DNA of 64,000 bases. Origin: Bacteroidota bacterium (GTDB taxonomy: Bacteria; Bacteroidota; Bacteroidia; UKL13-3). Both the position numbers and the translations under genes were made by a program. Under the pieces are notes generated by a model, which did no database searches, was not told the DNA's origin, and worked only from the letters and a program-made list of their open reading frames with translations. Of the stretch, positions 36,014-45,600 are shown one piece after another (within the stretch, counting starts at the first letter, position 1; every line of letters starts with the position of its first letter). Location of the stretch: contig JAIXSO010000032.1 in assembly GCA_027484685.1 (NCBI GenBank), positions 309,951-373,950 on the forward strand, read 5' to 3'.

Positions 36014-36901
36014 TTACAGCAATTTCTTTTCAGTACTTATCGTTTTAGGAATTGGCAAATCGGTGCCAATGGCTTTGTTTAGTTTTTCAATAAAATAAGC
36101 CGAAAGCAATGGCGATTCTTCTTCAATATTTTGATGAACAAAAAAGTATAACTCTTCTAAACCTTGTTTTTTCCAACCAACAATACGTTCTATCCAATCA
36201 TCCAAACGCTTATAATCTGATTGATGATTAGCACCAACATAGCGCACAAATGCAGTTGGCGTGGTTAAACGCATGTGCATTAAATCGCGCCTGCCAGCGG
36301 TATCAACCAATACATTGATGATATTTCTACTTTCTAACAATGCATATAATTCATCAGCAACCGCTTTATCGTTGTACCAATTGGTATGCCTAAACTCAAC
36401 AGCTAGCGGAAAATCAACTGGCCAATGATTGATAAATATTTTTACTCTTTCAAAATCTTTGGGCGCAAAATTTTCAATCATTTGCAAAAAAGGAACACCC
36501 AATTTTTGATTCAAGTGCGATACATTATGAATGTATTCATCAACCAATTTTTCGGTAGCATTTAAGCGTTTTAAGTGCGAAATATCTTGACCAATTTTAG
36601 GAAAAAACTTAAATCCTTCAGGTGTGGCATCTCTCCATTTTTCAAACTGTTCGGCAGGAAATAAACGATAGAAAGTAGCATTTAATTCAATGCTATTAAA
36701 CTGCGAAGAATAGTATCCCAATTCATCTTTTGTACCACGAGGATAAAAGTTTTTCAAATCGGCTTTATTCCATTTAGCACAACCTACATAAGCCTTAAAA
36801 TTAGCCGCAGGCTTACCTTTTAATACGTTTTTATTGTTTTTATCATCAGCAGGAATGATAAAATCAATGTCTTCAGGATTTGTTACTTGTCCAAATTTCA
36901 T
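36014..36901 (-). CDS. DUF72 family protein
   Basis: 295 residues, a TIM-barrel type protein. DUF72 features are KAYVGCAKWNKADLKNFYP near the start, the YSSQFNSIELNATFYRL strand, FKFFPKIGQDISHLKRL, FPLAVEFRHTNWYND and a C-terminal FVHQNIEEESP, a variant of the usual FNN-type ending. The biochemical role of DUF72 is unknown. Monocistronic; ATG at 36901. Confidence 0.88.
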   Translation of the reverse strand: MKFGQVTNPEDIDFIIPADDKNNKNVLKGKPAANFKAYVGCAKWNKADLKNFYPRGTKDELGYYSSQFNSIELNATFYRLFPAEQFEKWRDATPEGFKFFPKIGQDISHLKRLNATEKLVDEYIHNVSHLNQKLGVPFLQMIENFAPKDFERVKIFINHWPVDFPLAVEFRHTNWYNDKAVADELYALLESRNIINVLVDTAGRRDLMHMRLTTPTAFVRYVGANHQSDYKRLDDWIERIVGWKKQGLEELYFFVHQNIEEESPLLSAYFIEKLNKAIGTDLPIPKTISTEKKLL

Positions 36902-37015
36902 GGTTATGGTATTTGTTTGGCTGCAAGGTATTAAAAACCTAAAACATTTTACTTTTTATAGCATATTTGAATTTTTCAGAAATACACTTTTTATCATCTA
37001 GTCGTTAATAAACTT

Positions 37016-38404
37016 ATGAAAACTATATACTTTACCTTAATAATTTTGATGTTCAGTTTTATTAGTAGCAATGCTCAATTAGTAACTAATAATTATATTT
37101 TAAACACACCAATTACTGATGTAATAAAATATGAAGAGCCTACTAACAGCAATACTGTTAGTATTCCAACCACTTTTTCGCATGCTACTCCTGACTCAAC
37201 AGTTCTAAAAGCATTTAAAACCATTAAAAGAAATGCGGTTATAAAAATTGATTTTGTGTATACCCAATTTCATGTTTCAGATTCATTTAGCCAAAGAAAT
37301 TTGAATGAAAAGCGGTTAGTAGCATTGAGAAAATTTTTACCAGAAATTTTTGAAAACAATGTGATTGAATGGAATTTGATTAACCAAACAGGTTGTAACT
37401 CCGAAGATGTTTGTAAAACCTGGTTCCATGGTTTTGTATTTCATTTAAAAAATAAAACAACTCCACTTACTCCTGAAGATGCCAAACGCGAAACAGAAAA
37501 GGAAATAAGTTTTATTGAAGGTATAATTAAAGATGCTGAACTGAATGATACTTCAATAAGAAAATCATTTACTGTTAGCAAACGAATTGTTACCTATGTA
37601 AAAGAACCCACAGGAAAATACTTACCAAATTTGGGTTTATGGAGAGCTTTAGGTATCAAATACAAATCAGCAGGGTACTTTAATAGAACGCCAGAAATGA
37701 GCATAAAAAAAATCAAATCTGATTCGATTTCAATCAAAGAATATCCGGGTTATATAGGTTCGTTTGATTGCTTTAGTTATCAATTAACCGACAGTGTTAT
37801 TTTTAAATCATTTAACCGATTTACCAATTTACACCGAGCAGTAGTGGTTGAAGATGTAACAGGAAGCATGTACCCATACACCCTTCAAACATTGGTTTGG
37901 CGCAGAATGAATATTGATATTAAAGGATTTGATAGATTTGTTTTTTTTAATGATGGCGATGCCAGACCAGATGGACCAATAGGAAAATCAGGTGGATATT
38001 ATGCTGTGCAATCTGACTCAGTAAAGGAAATTGAAAAAATGCTATTTAAAGCTATGCGAGGAGGAGGCGGTGGGGCAGCACCAGAAAACGACTTAGAAGC
38101 TTTATTATATGCCAATTCTAAATTTAAAGATGTAGATTACTTTATATTAGTAGCCGATAATTATGCAAAAGTTAGAGACTTATCATTGCTCAGCAAATTG
38201 TCGAAACCTACAAAAATTATTATTTGTGGCAGCTTAAATGGAAATGTTTTAATAGATTATATAAAAATTGCCTTGCAAACAGGTGGAAGTATCTGTACCA
38301 TAGAAGATGAAATAAACTTTGCAGGCAAAAAAGAATTTTCGGAATTTTCGGTTGGCAGGCAAAAATTTATTGTAACAAATGGTAAACTAGAGCTTATCAG
38401 GTAA
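37016..38404 (+). CDS. Exported von Willebrand A-like protein
   Basis: 462 residues. A signal peptide (KTIYFTLIILMFSFISSNAQ) suggests export. The N-terminal ~260 residues are of unknown fold and contain a possible disulfide pair near CNSEDVC. From about residue 272 there is a vWA-type domain. HRAVVVEDVTGSMYPY places a DxTxS metal-site motif at Asp280, Thr282, Ser284, followed by a glycine-rich MRGGGGGAAPENDLEALL helix start and a FILVADN strand. This would bind a divalent ion. Function unknown. The stop lies in an inverted repeat (ACTAGAGCTT / AAGCTCTAGT). Confidence 0.75.
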   Translation: MKTIYFTLIILMFSFISSNAQLVTNNYILNTPITDVIKYEEPTNSNTVSIPTTFSHATPDSTVLKAFKTIKRNAVIKIDFVYTQFHVSDSFSQRNLNEKRLVALRKFLPEIFENNVIEWNLINQTGCNSEDVCKTWFHGFVFHLKNKTTPLTPEDAKRETEKEISFIEGIIKDAELNDTSIRKSFTVSKRIVTYVKEPTGKYLPNLGLWRALGIKYKSAGYFNRTPEMSIKKIKSDSISIKEYPGYIGSFDCFSYQLTDSVIFKSFNRFTNLHRAVVVEDVTGSMYPYTLQTLVWRRMNIDIKGFDRFVFFNDGDARPDGPIGKSGGYYAVQSDSVKEIEKMLFKAMRGGGGGAAPENDLEALLYANSKFKDVDYFILVADNYAKVRDLSLLSKLSKPTKIIICGSLNGNVLIDYIKIALQTGGSICTIEDEINFAGKKEFSEFSVGRQKFIVTNGKLELIR

Positions 38405-38420
38405 CCTTTTAAGCTCTAGT
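38386..38420. terminator. Possible hairpin terminator between convergent genes
   Basis: Perfect 10-bp arms ACTAGAGCTT and AAGCTCTAGT around a 15-base loop that contains the stop codon at 38402-38404. No T-run follows, so efficiency is doubtful. Confidence 0.35.
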
Positions 38421-38430
38421 AATTCAAACA

Positions 38431-39681
38431 CTACTCCTCCGCTTTATTCTTGCTTGTCATTAGTAAATTATATGCGCCTTGGGTTACAATTTTTTTGTTA
38501 TCAAAATCTTTGGCATTTACTATTTCAATATAACCATTTTCGGTAGACCCAACAGTTACAGGCATCATTTCAAAGTCGTTTTTATCAATTGCAACAAATA
38601 CATACTGATTTCCTTCAAACCTAACTATCGCATCAACTGGAAGGGTGTTGGCTTTGTTGTTTTTTAGTTCTATTTCTGCATTCATATACATACCTGGTAA
38701 TAAAGTTCTATCGTAATCTAAAAAGTGGCAATGTACTTCTGTAATCCTGTCTTTTGATACCGAATGACCCACCAAAATAATCTCGCACGGATGTTTTTCA
38801 TTAGGTTTATTGTTGGTATAAGCCACTAATTTTTGCCCAATTTCTATTTGTGCTAAATCTTTTTCAAAAATGGTTAACGCTAAGTGAATATCGGTTGGAT
38901 TTACCAATTCAAATAACACTTCGCTAGGCTGGGAGTATTTACCAATATTTACATTTACCATTGTTACATATCCATTTATTGGCGAGTAAATATTAATGCT
39001 TTTTGAAATAGTATTTTCATTTACTGTTTCTGGATTTAGGCCTATTAATTTTAACTTTTCAGCCAATGATTTTAAAGTAATTTTTTGAGAAATAAACTCT
39101 GATTCAGTTTGTTGAAAAACCTTATCGCTACTGGCTTTGCTTTGGTTTAGTTCTTTTTGTCGGTTATATTCATTTTGAATAAAATGTAGTTTGGCTTTGG
39201 CCATTAAATAATCTTGTTGCAACTGAATGTATTGTTGGTCTTCCATTACAGCAATTACCTCGCCTTTGCTTACATGCATGCCTGGCAATAGTTTGGTCGA
39301 TTTTAAATAACCACCCAATGGCACACTAACCGATACCATATTTTGTGGTGGCACGTCTATTTTTCCATTTACCTTTAAAATACTTGATATGCTTTTTTGC
39401 TCCAATTTACCTAACACCACATTGGCATTAGTTAATTGCTCATTGGTTAAAGTTACCATTGCTGGGTTTGCTGTTTCTGTTGCTTTTTCTTCTGTTTTAT
39501 TATTGCCGCAGGCAATAATAAAAGTTGATGAAACAAATAATAAAATAGTTTTTATTATAAAGTTTGATTGAATTGAGATTGCTTCTGACACTTTGATGTC
39601 ATCGCAAAGACGTTTAAATAAACTTATATTAATTTTAGTTGCTAGTGGCCAGAAGCCGGAAGCTAGTTGCTGATTTTTCAT
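38431..39681 (-). CDS. RND efflux periplasmic adaptor lipoprotein (CusB/HlyD family)
   Basis: 416 residues from ATG 39681, which overlaps the CDF stop as ATGA. A lipobox (TFIIAC) places the lipidated Cys at 58, giving an unusually long leader. Residues about 5-36 are encoded by two dispersed repeat pieces (the SGFWPLA and LCDDIKVSEAIS parts). The mature protein has the barrel-sandwich (VSVPLGGYLKSTKLLPGMHVSKGEVIAVMED), a coiled-coil hairpin (about 130-190), the second lipoyl half (IYSPINGYVTMVNVNIGKYS) and the beta barrel. It links the inner-membrane RND pump to the outer-membrane channel. Last gene of the metal operon. Confidence 0.88.
   Translation of the reverse strand: MKNQQLASGFWPLATKINISLFKRLCDDIKVSEAISIQSNFIIKTILLFVSSTFIIACGNNKTEEKATETANPAMVTLTNEQLTNANVVLGKLEQKSISSILKVNGKIDVPPQNMVSVSVPLGGYLKSTKLLPGMHVSKGEVIAVMEDQQYIQLQQDYLMAKAKLHFIQNEYNRQKELNQSKASSDKVFQQTESEFISQKITLKSLAEKLKLIGLNPETVNENTISKSINIYSPINGYVTMVNVNIGKYSQPSEVLFELVNPTDIHLALTIFEKDLAQIEIGQKLVAYTNNKPNEKHPCEIILVGHSVSKDRITEVHCHFLDYDRTLLPGMYMNAEIELKNNKANTLPVDAIVRFEGNQYVFVAIDKNDFEMMPVTVGSTENGYIEIVNAKDFDNKKIVTQGAYNLLMTSKNKAEE
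39576..39673. repeat. Two dispersed repeat pieces inside the adaptor leader
   Basis: GAGATTGCTTCTGACACTTT with GTCATCGCAAAGACG (39576-39612) resembles the 28701-28745 element (AGATTGCTTCGTGCCTCGCAATGACG parts). GTGGCCAGAAGCCGGAAGCT (39645-39664) and the adjoining AGTTGC match the TruB-end repeat at 58845-58876 in reverse complement. Confidence 0.65.
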
Positions 39682-40670
39682 TGTTCTAAAATGTGTTTTT
39701 TGTTTGATAAAATATTTTCGTGAGTCCATGCTACTTGCTTTACAAATGCGCTTTGACGAACAGTACAGCTTTGAATATTACAAATGCTACACTGCGTAAA
39801 TAAGCAACCATCAATATGAACAAAAAACTCAACTCGGTTGTTAAAATGTTTTTTTAGTAAATCGGTTAATGTATCTAAAATATCGTGTGCTTCATTTACA
39901 TTGATGTAAAACGGAACGGTTAAATGGCAATCAATATGGTAGTTATTGGCATAATTAATTACACGCATGTTGTGTACATCAATCCAATTATTGTTTTTAT
40001 ATTCATTTAGTACCTTTACTATTTCAGCAATAATTTCTTCGTCAGATTCGTCCATCATGCCTGAAAGCGATTTGCGAATAATTTTATAGCCAGTATAAAT
40101 AATTACAAATGCAAAAATGATGGCTGCTAAACTATCAATCCAAGCATAACCTGTAATTAGGATTAAGCCTATACCAAGCAATAAACCCAATGTAGAATAG
40201 GTATCTGATTTTAAATGACTGCCACTAGCTATTAAAATGGGTGAGTTTTCTTTCTTACCTTTTTGCACACATAAATAACCAACCAAATAGTTAATTAATG
40301 ATGTAATGGCAACCAATATTAAACCCCAATCTAATTGCTTTAATTCATGTGGATTTAAAAAATTATTTGCTGCTTCAAAAATGATAATGATACCTGCAAT
40401 GGTTATTAATAAACCTTCAAAAGCAGATGATATAAACTCTACTTTTCCGTGTCCGTAAGGATGTTCTTTATCACGAGGTTTTGATGACAAAATAATGCTG
40501 TACAAGCTAATAAAACCTGCAATTACGTTTACTGTACTTTCAAGCGCATCGGTTAAAATAGCTACCGATGAAGTTAACCACCAAGCCACCATTTTCATTA
40601 TAAATAATACCACCGATACAGCTACTAAAATTTGCTGCATTTGAATGGTGTTTACTTTGTCTTTTTGCAT
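39678..40670 (-). CDS. Cation diffusion facilitator (CDF) metal exporter with Cys-rich C-terminus
   Basis: 330 residues. Six membrane helices; the metal-site aspartates lie in ILTDALEST (helix 2) and the later SGSHLKSDTYST (helix 5), and HPYGHGKVEF is typical. The cytoplasmic domain (about 215-285) has DVHNMRVI and YHIDCHLTVP. A C-terminal cluster Cys289, Cys294, Cys297, Cys302 is outside the usual CDF fold and may bind metal. Likely exports Zn, Co, Cd or similar ions into the periplasm. One base separates it from the TolC-type gene and it overlaps the adaptor gene by four bases. Confidence 0.9.
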   Translation of the reverse strand: MQKDKVNTIQMQQILVAVSVVLFIMKMVAWWLTSSVAILTDALESTVNVIAGFISLYSIILSSKPRDKEHPYGHGKVEFISSAFEGLLITIAGIIIIFEAANNFLNPHELKQLDWGLILVAITSLINYLVGYLCVQKGKKENSPILIASGSHLKSDTYSTLGLLLGIGLILITGYAWIDSLAAIIFAFVIIYTGYKIIRKSLSGMMDESDEEIIAEIVKVLNEYKNNNWIDVHNMRVINYANNYHIDCHLTVPFYINVNEAHDILDTLTDLLKKHFNNRVEFFVHIDGCLFTQCSICNIQSCTVRQSAFVKQVAWTHENILSNKKHILEQ

Positions 40671-40671
40671 A

Positions 40672-41973
40672 CTATTTATTGCTTAAATATAAAATTTGAA
40701 TAACGCTTTCGTTCAAACTATTCACACTATTCAAGTACTCATTTTTTATTAAAATAGCTTGATTGGTGAGCATTACCCACTCTAAATAATTGATTTCGCC
40801 ATTAGCAAATTGTTTGTTTGCTGTTTCTATAATTAACTCTGCGTTACTCAGTGTTTTGGTTTCAAATAAATTGATGGTATTGCGATTTAATTGATACATA
40901 GCCTTGGCCCTACTCCATTCGTTATTCAATAAATTGGTTTCGTTTTGCAGCCTATTTTCACTCATTAAAATATTCAATTTTGATGCTCCAATATTGGCTT
41001 TATTAGCTCCAAAAAACAACGGAATTCCTAAACCAACCTGAGCTGATTGAAATCTTTTAGATGTAGTGTAATTAACATCATCAGCTCCAACTCCTTGCAT
41101 GGTCATGTTGTTATAAGCCAAAGTTAAATCAGGTAATAAGCGAGATTTCTCCACTTTTTTATTCAATAATGAAATTTGTTTTTGTTGTACCAATAATTTG
41201 ATTGTTGGATGATTAAAAACCTCGTTGCTATCCAACTTCAACGCTTCATTTATTTTAAAATTATCATTACTTGGAATTAATTTAGCGTTGGTATTTAACA
41301 ACAACTGAAACTGCATCAAAACCAATTCTAAATCGGTGTTTAATTGATTTAATTGAATGCTGATTTGTGTACGCTGATTTTCGGCTGTGGCATGTTCCAA
41401 CACATTGCTTTCACCTGCTTTAAACCTACTATTTGATTTACTTAAAAATGAGGCATACAAACTATCGTTGCTTTGCAATAATTGTTGCTTTTGTTTTAAA
41501 TACAAGTATTGATAAAACGTTTGTCTAACTTGTTTTTTAAGCTCTGTTTCCTTCAGTGCTACATTGGTTAAACTGCTTTGCCACTGTGCTTTTAAGGCAT
41601 TTCTCTGACGAACATAAACCGTTGGAAATTGAAGGCTTTGCGCAATACCAAATCTGTTATCATTATAAACACTATTTATTTGTCCGTATTCTCCATTTAT
41701 CATGGTTTGTGGCAAATTAACTCCCGTTTGAATCAACTTTTTTTGGTAATCGGCTTTTAGCTTTTCGTTTTTTACGTTTAAGTTATTGCTTAAAGCTGAA
41801 TCAATGGCTTGCTGTAAGTTTATTTGCTGCGCAAAAACGAATTGGCAATTGGCAATAAGCAATAGGCAAATAATAATTGACAATTGGCAATTGGCAAAGT
41901 TGCTTCCAAGTTTATTAATTATATTTTGCAAATTACTTATTGCCAATTGCTTTTTAATTTTTCTTTCTTTCAT
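40672..41973 (-). CDS. TolC family outer-membrane efflux protein
   Basis: 433 residues. The mature part starts after QFVFA48 and has the outer-membrane efflux fold: two long helical repeats with INLQQAIDSALSNNLNVKNEKLKADYQKK near the start and later NRTQISIQLNQLNTDLELVL and GEINYLEWVMLTNQAILI. It completes a tripartite pump with the RND and adaptor proteins. The signal peptide (about residues 9-48) is encoded by a low-complexity repeat (CAATTGGCAATTGGC-type), giving words such as QLAIS and CQLSIIICLLLIANCQ. Three bases separate it from the upstream gene. Confidence 0.9.
   Translation of the reverse strand: MKERKIKKQLAISNLQNIINKLGSNFANCQLSIIICLLLIANCQFVFAQQINLQQAIDSALSNNLNVKNEKLKADYQKKLIQTGVNLPQTMINGEYGQINSVYNDNRFGIAQSLQFPTVYVRQRNALKAQWQSSLTNVALKETELKKQVRQTFYQYLYLKQKQQLLQSNDSLYASFLSKSNSRFKAGESNVLEHATAENQRTQISIQLNQLNTDLELVLMQFQLLLNTNAKLIPSNDNFKINEALKLDSNEVFNHPTIKLLVQQKQISLLNKKVEKSRLLPDLTLAYNNMTMQGVGADDVNYTTSKRFQSAQVGLGIPLFFGANKANIGASKLNILMSENRLQNETNLLNNEWSRAKAMYQLNRNTINLFETKTLSNAELIIETANKQFANGEINYLEWVMLTNQAILIKNEYLNSVNSLNESVIQILYLSNK
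41830..41955. repeat. CAATTGGCAAT / GCAATAAGC low-complexity repeat
   Basis: Words such as AATTGGCAATTGGCAAT and AAGCAATAGGCAAAT recur here, inside the TolC-type coding region. The same style fills 42460-42630 and part of the CzcA gene (44520-44562). Confidence 0.75.
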
Positions 41974-41976
41974 TGT

Positions 41977-42342
41977 TCAATATTTTTCAGGATTGTTAAT
42001 CATATGGTGAATCATTTTACCAACCTCTGTATTTTTTTCAATTAATAACTTGTAATCTGTTTCGTTAATATACTTTGATGCAAAAGCAAAATCTAACCAA
42101 ACCCCTGTCTCAGAATTTTCTGCATCACAATCAGTTAATTTAGAAACAAAATGAGCGGGATAAATTTTCTTCCTATACGCCTCAGCTAAATTAGCACAAA
42201 CACTACTTGAAGATCTTCTTATTTGATCTGTTAAAGAAAATTTTTCTTCTGATGGAAACTGCTTACTTAATTGAAATATTTGCATAGCCAAATCGAATGC
42301 TTTTTTATAAAGAGTAGTTTCTTTAAAATCTCTAACCGCCAT
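41977..42342 (-). CDS. Four-helix bundle protein (S23/TIGR02436-type)
   Basis: 121 residues. The pattern YKKAFDLAMQIFQLSKQFPSEEKFSLTDQIRRSSSSVCANLAEAY is diagnostic of the family first found as 23S rRNA intervening-sequence proteins. Members are small helical oligomers of unclear role and often appear as lone insertions in genomes. Here it sits between the CzcA-type and TolC-type genes, flanked on one side by a large low-complexity repeat. That suggests it came in as a passenger rather than as a pump part (inference). Confidence 0.9.
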   Translation of the reverse strand: MAVRDFKETTLYKKAFDLAMQIFQLSKQFPSEEKFSLTDQIRRSSSSVCANLAEAYRKKIYPAHFVSKLTDCDAENSETGVWLDFAFASKYINETDYKLLIEKNTEVGKMIHHMINNPEKY

Positions 42343-42403
42343 ATTTTAAATATATTAATTCTTAACTTAATTATTGCTTATTGCCATGCAAAAAGAAAGG
42401 AAA

Positions 42404-42630
42404 GGAGATGCTTACAGCATGACTACTGTTTTGGGTTATTCTTCTTATTTTCATTTTTACTTGCTTATCACTTATTGTCAGTTGCCCTTTGCTTATTTCT
42501 TATTTCTTATTGCTTATTGCTTATTGCATTTTCTTTATTGCCTATTGCTTATTACTTATTGTCAATTGCCCTTTGCTTATTATCTATTGCTTATTATGTA
42601 TTGCTTATTGTCTATTGCCTATTCCTTTTA
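42404..42630. repeat. GAGATGC hairpin unit plus long TTATTGCTTATTGC repeat
   Basis: GGAGATGCTTACAGCATGAC (42404-42423) is a copy of a family also at 28935 and 63835. From about 42460 to 42630 the sequence is built from CTTATTGC, CTATTGCC and TCAATTGCC words. The end of czcA, including its stop codon, lies inside this block. Confidence 0.85.
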
Positions 42631-45600
42631 AAAACCCCTTTTTCAAAGAGGATGTATAACATGGGTAAAACAAACAGTGTAAGGAAAGTAGCAACTAATA
42701 AACCGCCAATAACAACTGTGGCAAGTGGGCGTTGAACTTCTGCTCCTGCTCCATTGCTTAATGCCATTGGAAAAAATCCTAACGAAGCAACAAATGCGGT
42801 CATTAATACAGGGCGTAATCTTAACTTAGTTCCTTTAAGTACTATTTCTTTGAAATTAGTCATGCCATCGGCTTTTAATCTGTTAAACTCTGCTATAAGC
42901 ACAATTCCATTTAATACTGCCACACCAAATAATGCAATAAAACCGACACCAGCACTTATACTAAATGGCAATCCACGAAGTGCCAAAGCAAAAATACCTC
43001 CAATGGCGGAAAGTGGAATGGCCGTATAAATTAATAAGCTGTGTTTTAAAGAACCAAAAGCAAAATATAACAACAATAAAATTAGTAGTAAAGATACTGG
43101 TACTGCAATACTCAAACGTTTTTTAGCTGCGGTTAAATTTTCGAACGAGCCACCATAAGTTACATAATAAGTAGCTGGAAATTTAATTTGAGATTTTACC
43201 ATTTCTTGCAGTTCGTTTACAATGCTTTGCACATCTCTGTTACGAACATTAAAACCCACAATAATTCTGCGTTTAGCATCTTCTCGCTGTATTTGATTTG
43301 GACCATCTTTAATTTGCACATCAGCTATTTGGCTTAGCGGAATTTGCGTTCCATTGGCTGTTGGAATCAATAAATTCTGAACATCTGAAATATCTTTACG
43401 TTGTTCATTATCCATTCTAACCATTAAATCAAAACGTTTTTCTCCTTCATACACCAAACCTGTGCTTTGCCCTGCAAAGGCAGTATTTACAATTTTATTT
43501 ACATCATCAATATGCAAACCATATTGCGCCATTAAAGCCCTATTATAATTGATAACAATTTGTGGCATTCCAGCAACTGGCTCAACATATAAATCAACAG
43601 CACCATGCACCGAATTAATTAAATGACCAAGTTTATCGGCATAAAATGCAAGTGTATCGAGGTTTTCGCCAAATATTTTACACACTACTGCTTGCTTTGC
43701 ACCTGTCATTAATTCATTAAAACGCATTTGAACTGGATATTGAAAACCAAAAGTTACACCAGGAATTCCTTCTAGTTCTTCGGTCATTTTTTCTGCCAAT
43801 TCATCAAAAGTTTTAGCCGATGTCCATTCGCTTTTATCTTTTAAAATAATCATCATATCGGCAGCATCAATTGGCATTGGGTCGGTTGGAACTTCGCCAC
43901 TTCCAATTTTGCTAACTACTTTTATAACTTCTGGAAACTTAGCTTTTAATATTTGTTCGCCTTTGGTGGTGGCTGCTGTGGTTACATTCAAATTACTTCC
44001 TGTTAAAACCCTTGTTTCTACTGCAAAATCTCCTTCTTCTAATGCAGGAATAAACTCGCCACCCAAAGTAGTTAAAGTAAAAATGGCTGCTGCAAAAAAC
44101 AGTAAGGTTAAACCTAAAACCAATTTTTTGTAACCTAAAACCTTGCTTAATAAATTTTGGTAATGAAACTCCAAAAAATCCATCATACGCGATGAAATAT
44201 TTTTTTTGTGACTTGTTTTTTTGCTTAAAAACAATGCACTCATCATTGGAATATAAGTAAGCGAAAGCACAAATGCACCAAACAAAGCAAAAGCCACTGT
44301 TTGAGCCATTGGTTTAAACATTTTTCCTTCTATTCCTTGTAAAGTAAAAATAGGTAAGTAAACAATCAAGATAATAATTTGCCCAAACACCGCACTATTC
44401 ATCATTTTACTGGCCGAGCTTGTTACTTGTTCATCCATTTCGTTTTGCGAGTAGAGGCTGCTGGCTGCTGGCAACTGGCTACTGGCATGGTTATTATCAT
44501 TTAATTGGTTTGATGTTTTGTTGTCAATTGTATTCTTGCCAATTGCAAATTGCTTATTGTTAGAGATAAGGACATGCATTACGGCCTCAACAATAATTAC
44601 AGCTCCATCTACAATCAACCCAAAATCTAATGCGCCTAAACTCATTAAATTTCCGCCCACACCAAACATATTCATTAAAATAACTGCAAATAACATAGAC
44701 AAAGGAATAACAGAAGCTACCAATAATCCAGCTCTGAAATTTCCAAGAAACAAAACCAAAACAAAAACCACAATTAATGCACCTTCAATTAAGTTTTTTT
44801 CAACCGTTCCAATGGCGTTGTTCACCATTTTTGTTCTATCTAAAAATGGTTCTATTTCAACTCCTTCTGGCAAGGTTTCTTTAATCAATTCAATGCGTTG
44901 TTTTACACTTTTAATTACATCACTGCTATTTGCACCTTTTAGCATCATTACCACAGCACCTGCCACTTCGCCATTTCCATTATAAGTTACAGCCCCGTAT
45001 CTGATGGCATAACCAATTTTTACTTCGGCCACATCTTTAACAAACAAAGGCGTTCCGTTAGGTAAATTTTTAATGGCTATGTTTTTAATATCTTCAATCG
45101 AACCAATTAAACCTTCGCTTCTAATTGATAAAACTGTCGATTGTTTTTCGATATATGCACCACCTGTATTTTGGTTATTGCTTTCTAAGGCACTAAACAC
45201 ATCAGCAATGGTTAAATTATTAGCTTGTAGCTTGGCTGGATTGATGGCTATTTCGTATTGTTTAACCTTACCTCCAAAACTACTTACATCTGCCACTCCT
45301 TTTACCGATAACAATTGCCTGCGAATAACCCAATCTTGTATAGTTCTTAGTTCGGTTAAATCATACTTGTTTTCATAACCTTTTTTGGCAGTAACCGTGT
45401 ATTGATAAATTTCGCCCAAACCAGTGGTTACAGGTGCTAAAGTTGGAGTGGCAATTCCAGGAGGTAATTCATCTTTTACCAACTGTAAGCGTTCGCTAAC
45501 TTGTTGGCGAGCCCAATACACATCGGTTTCATCGTTAAAAACAATGGTTACCAACGATAATCCAAAACGAGAAAAGCTCCTTAATTCAATAATTCCTGGA

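Noticed and set aside
42374..42735. Leucine/tyrosine-rich open frames on the plus strand after the four-helix-bundle gene
   Set aside because: They are translations of the TTATTGC/CTATTGCC low-complexity repeat and overlap the end of czcA; not genes.
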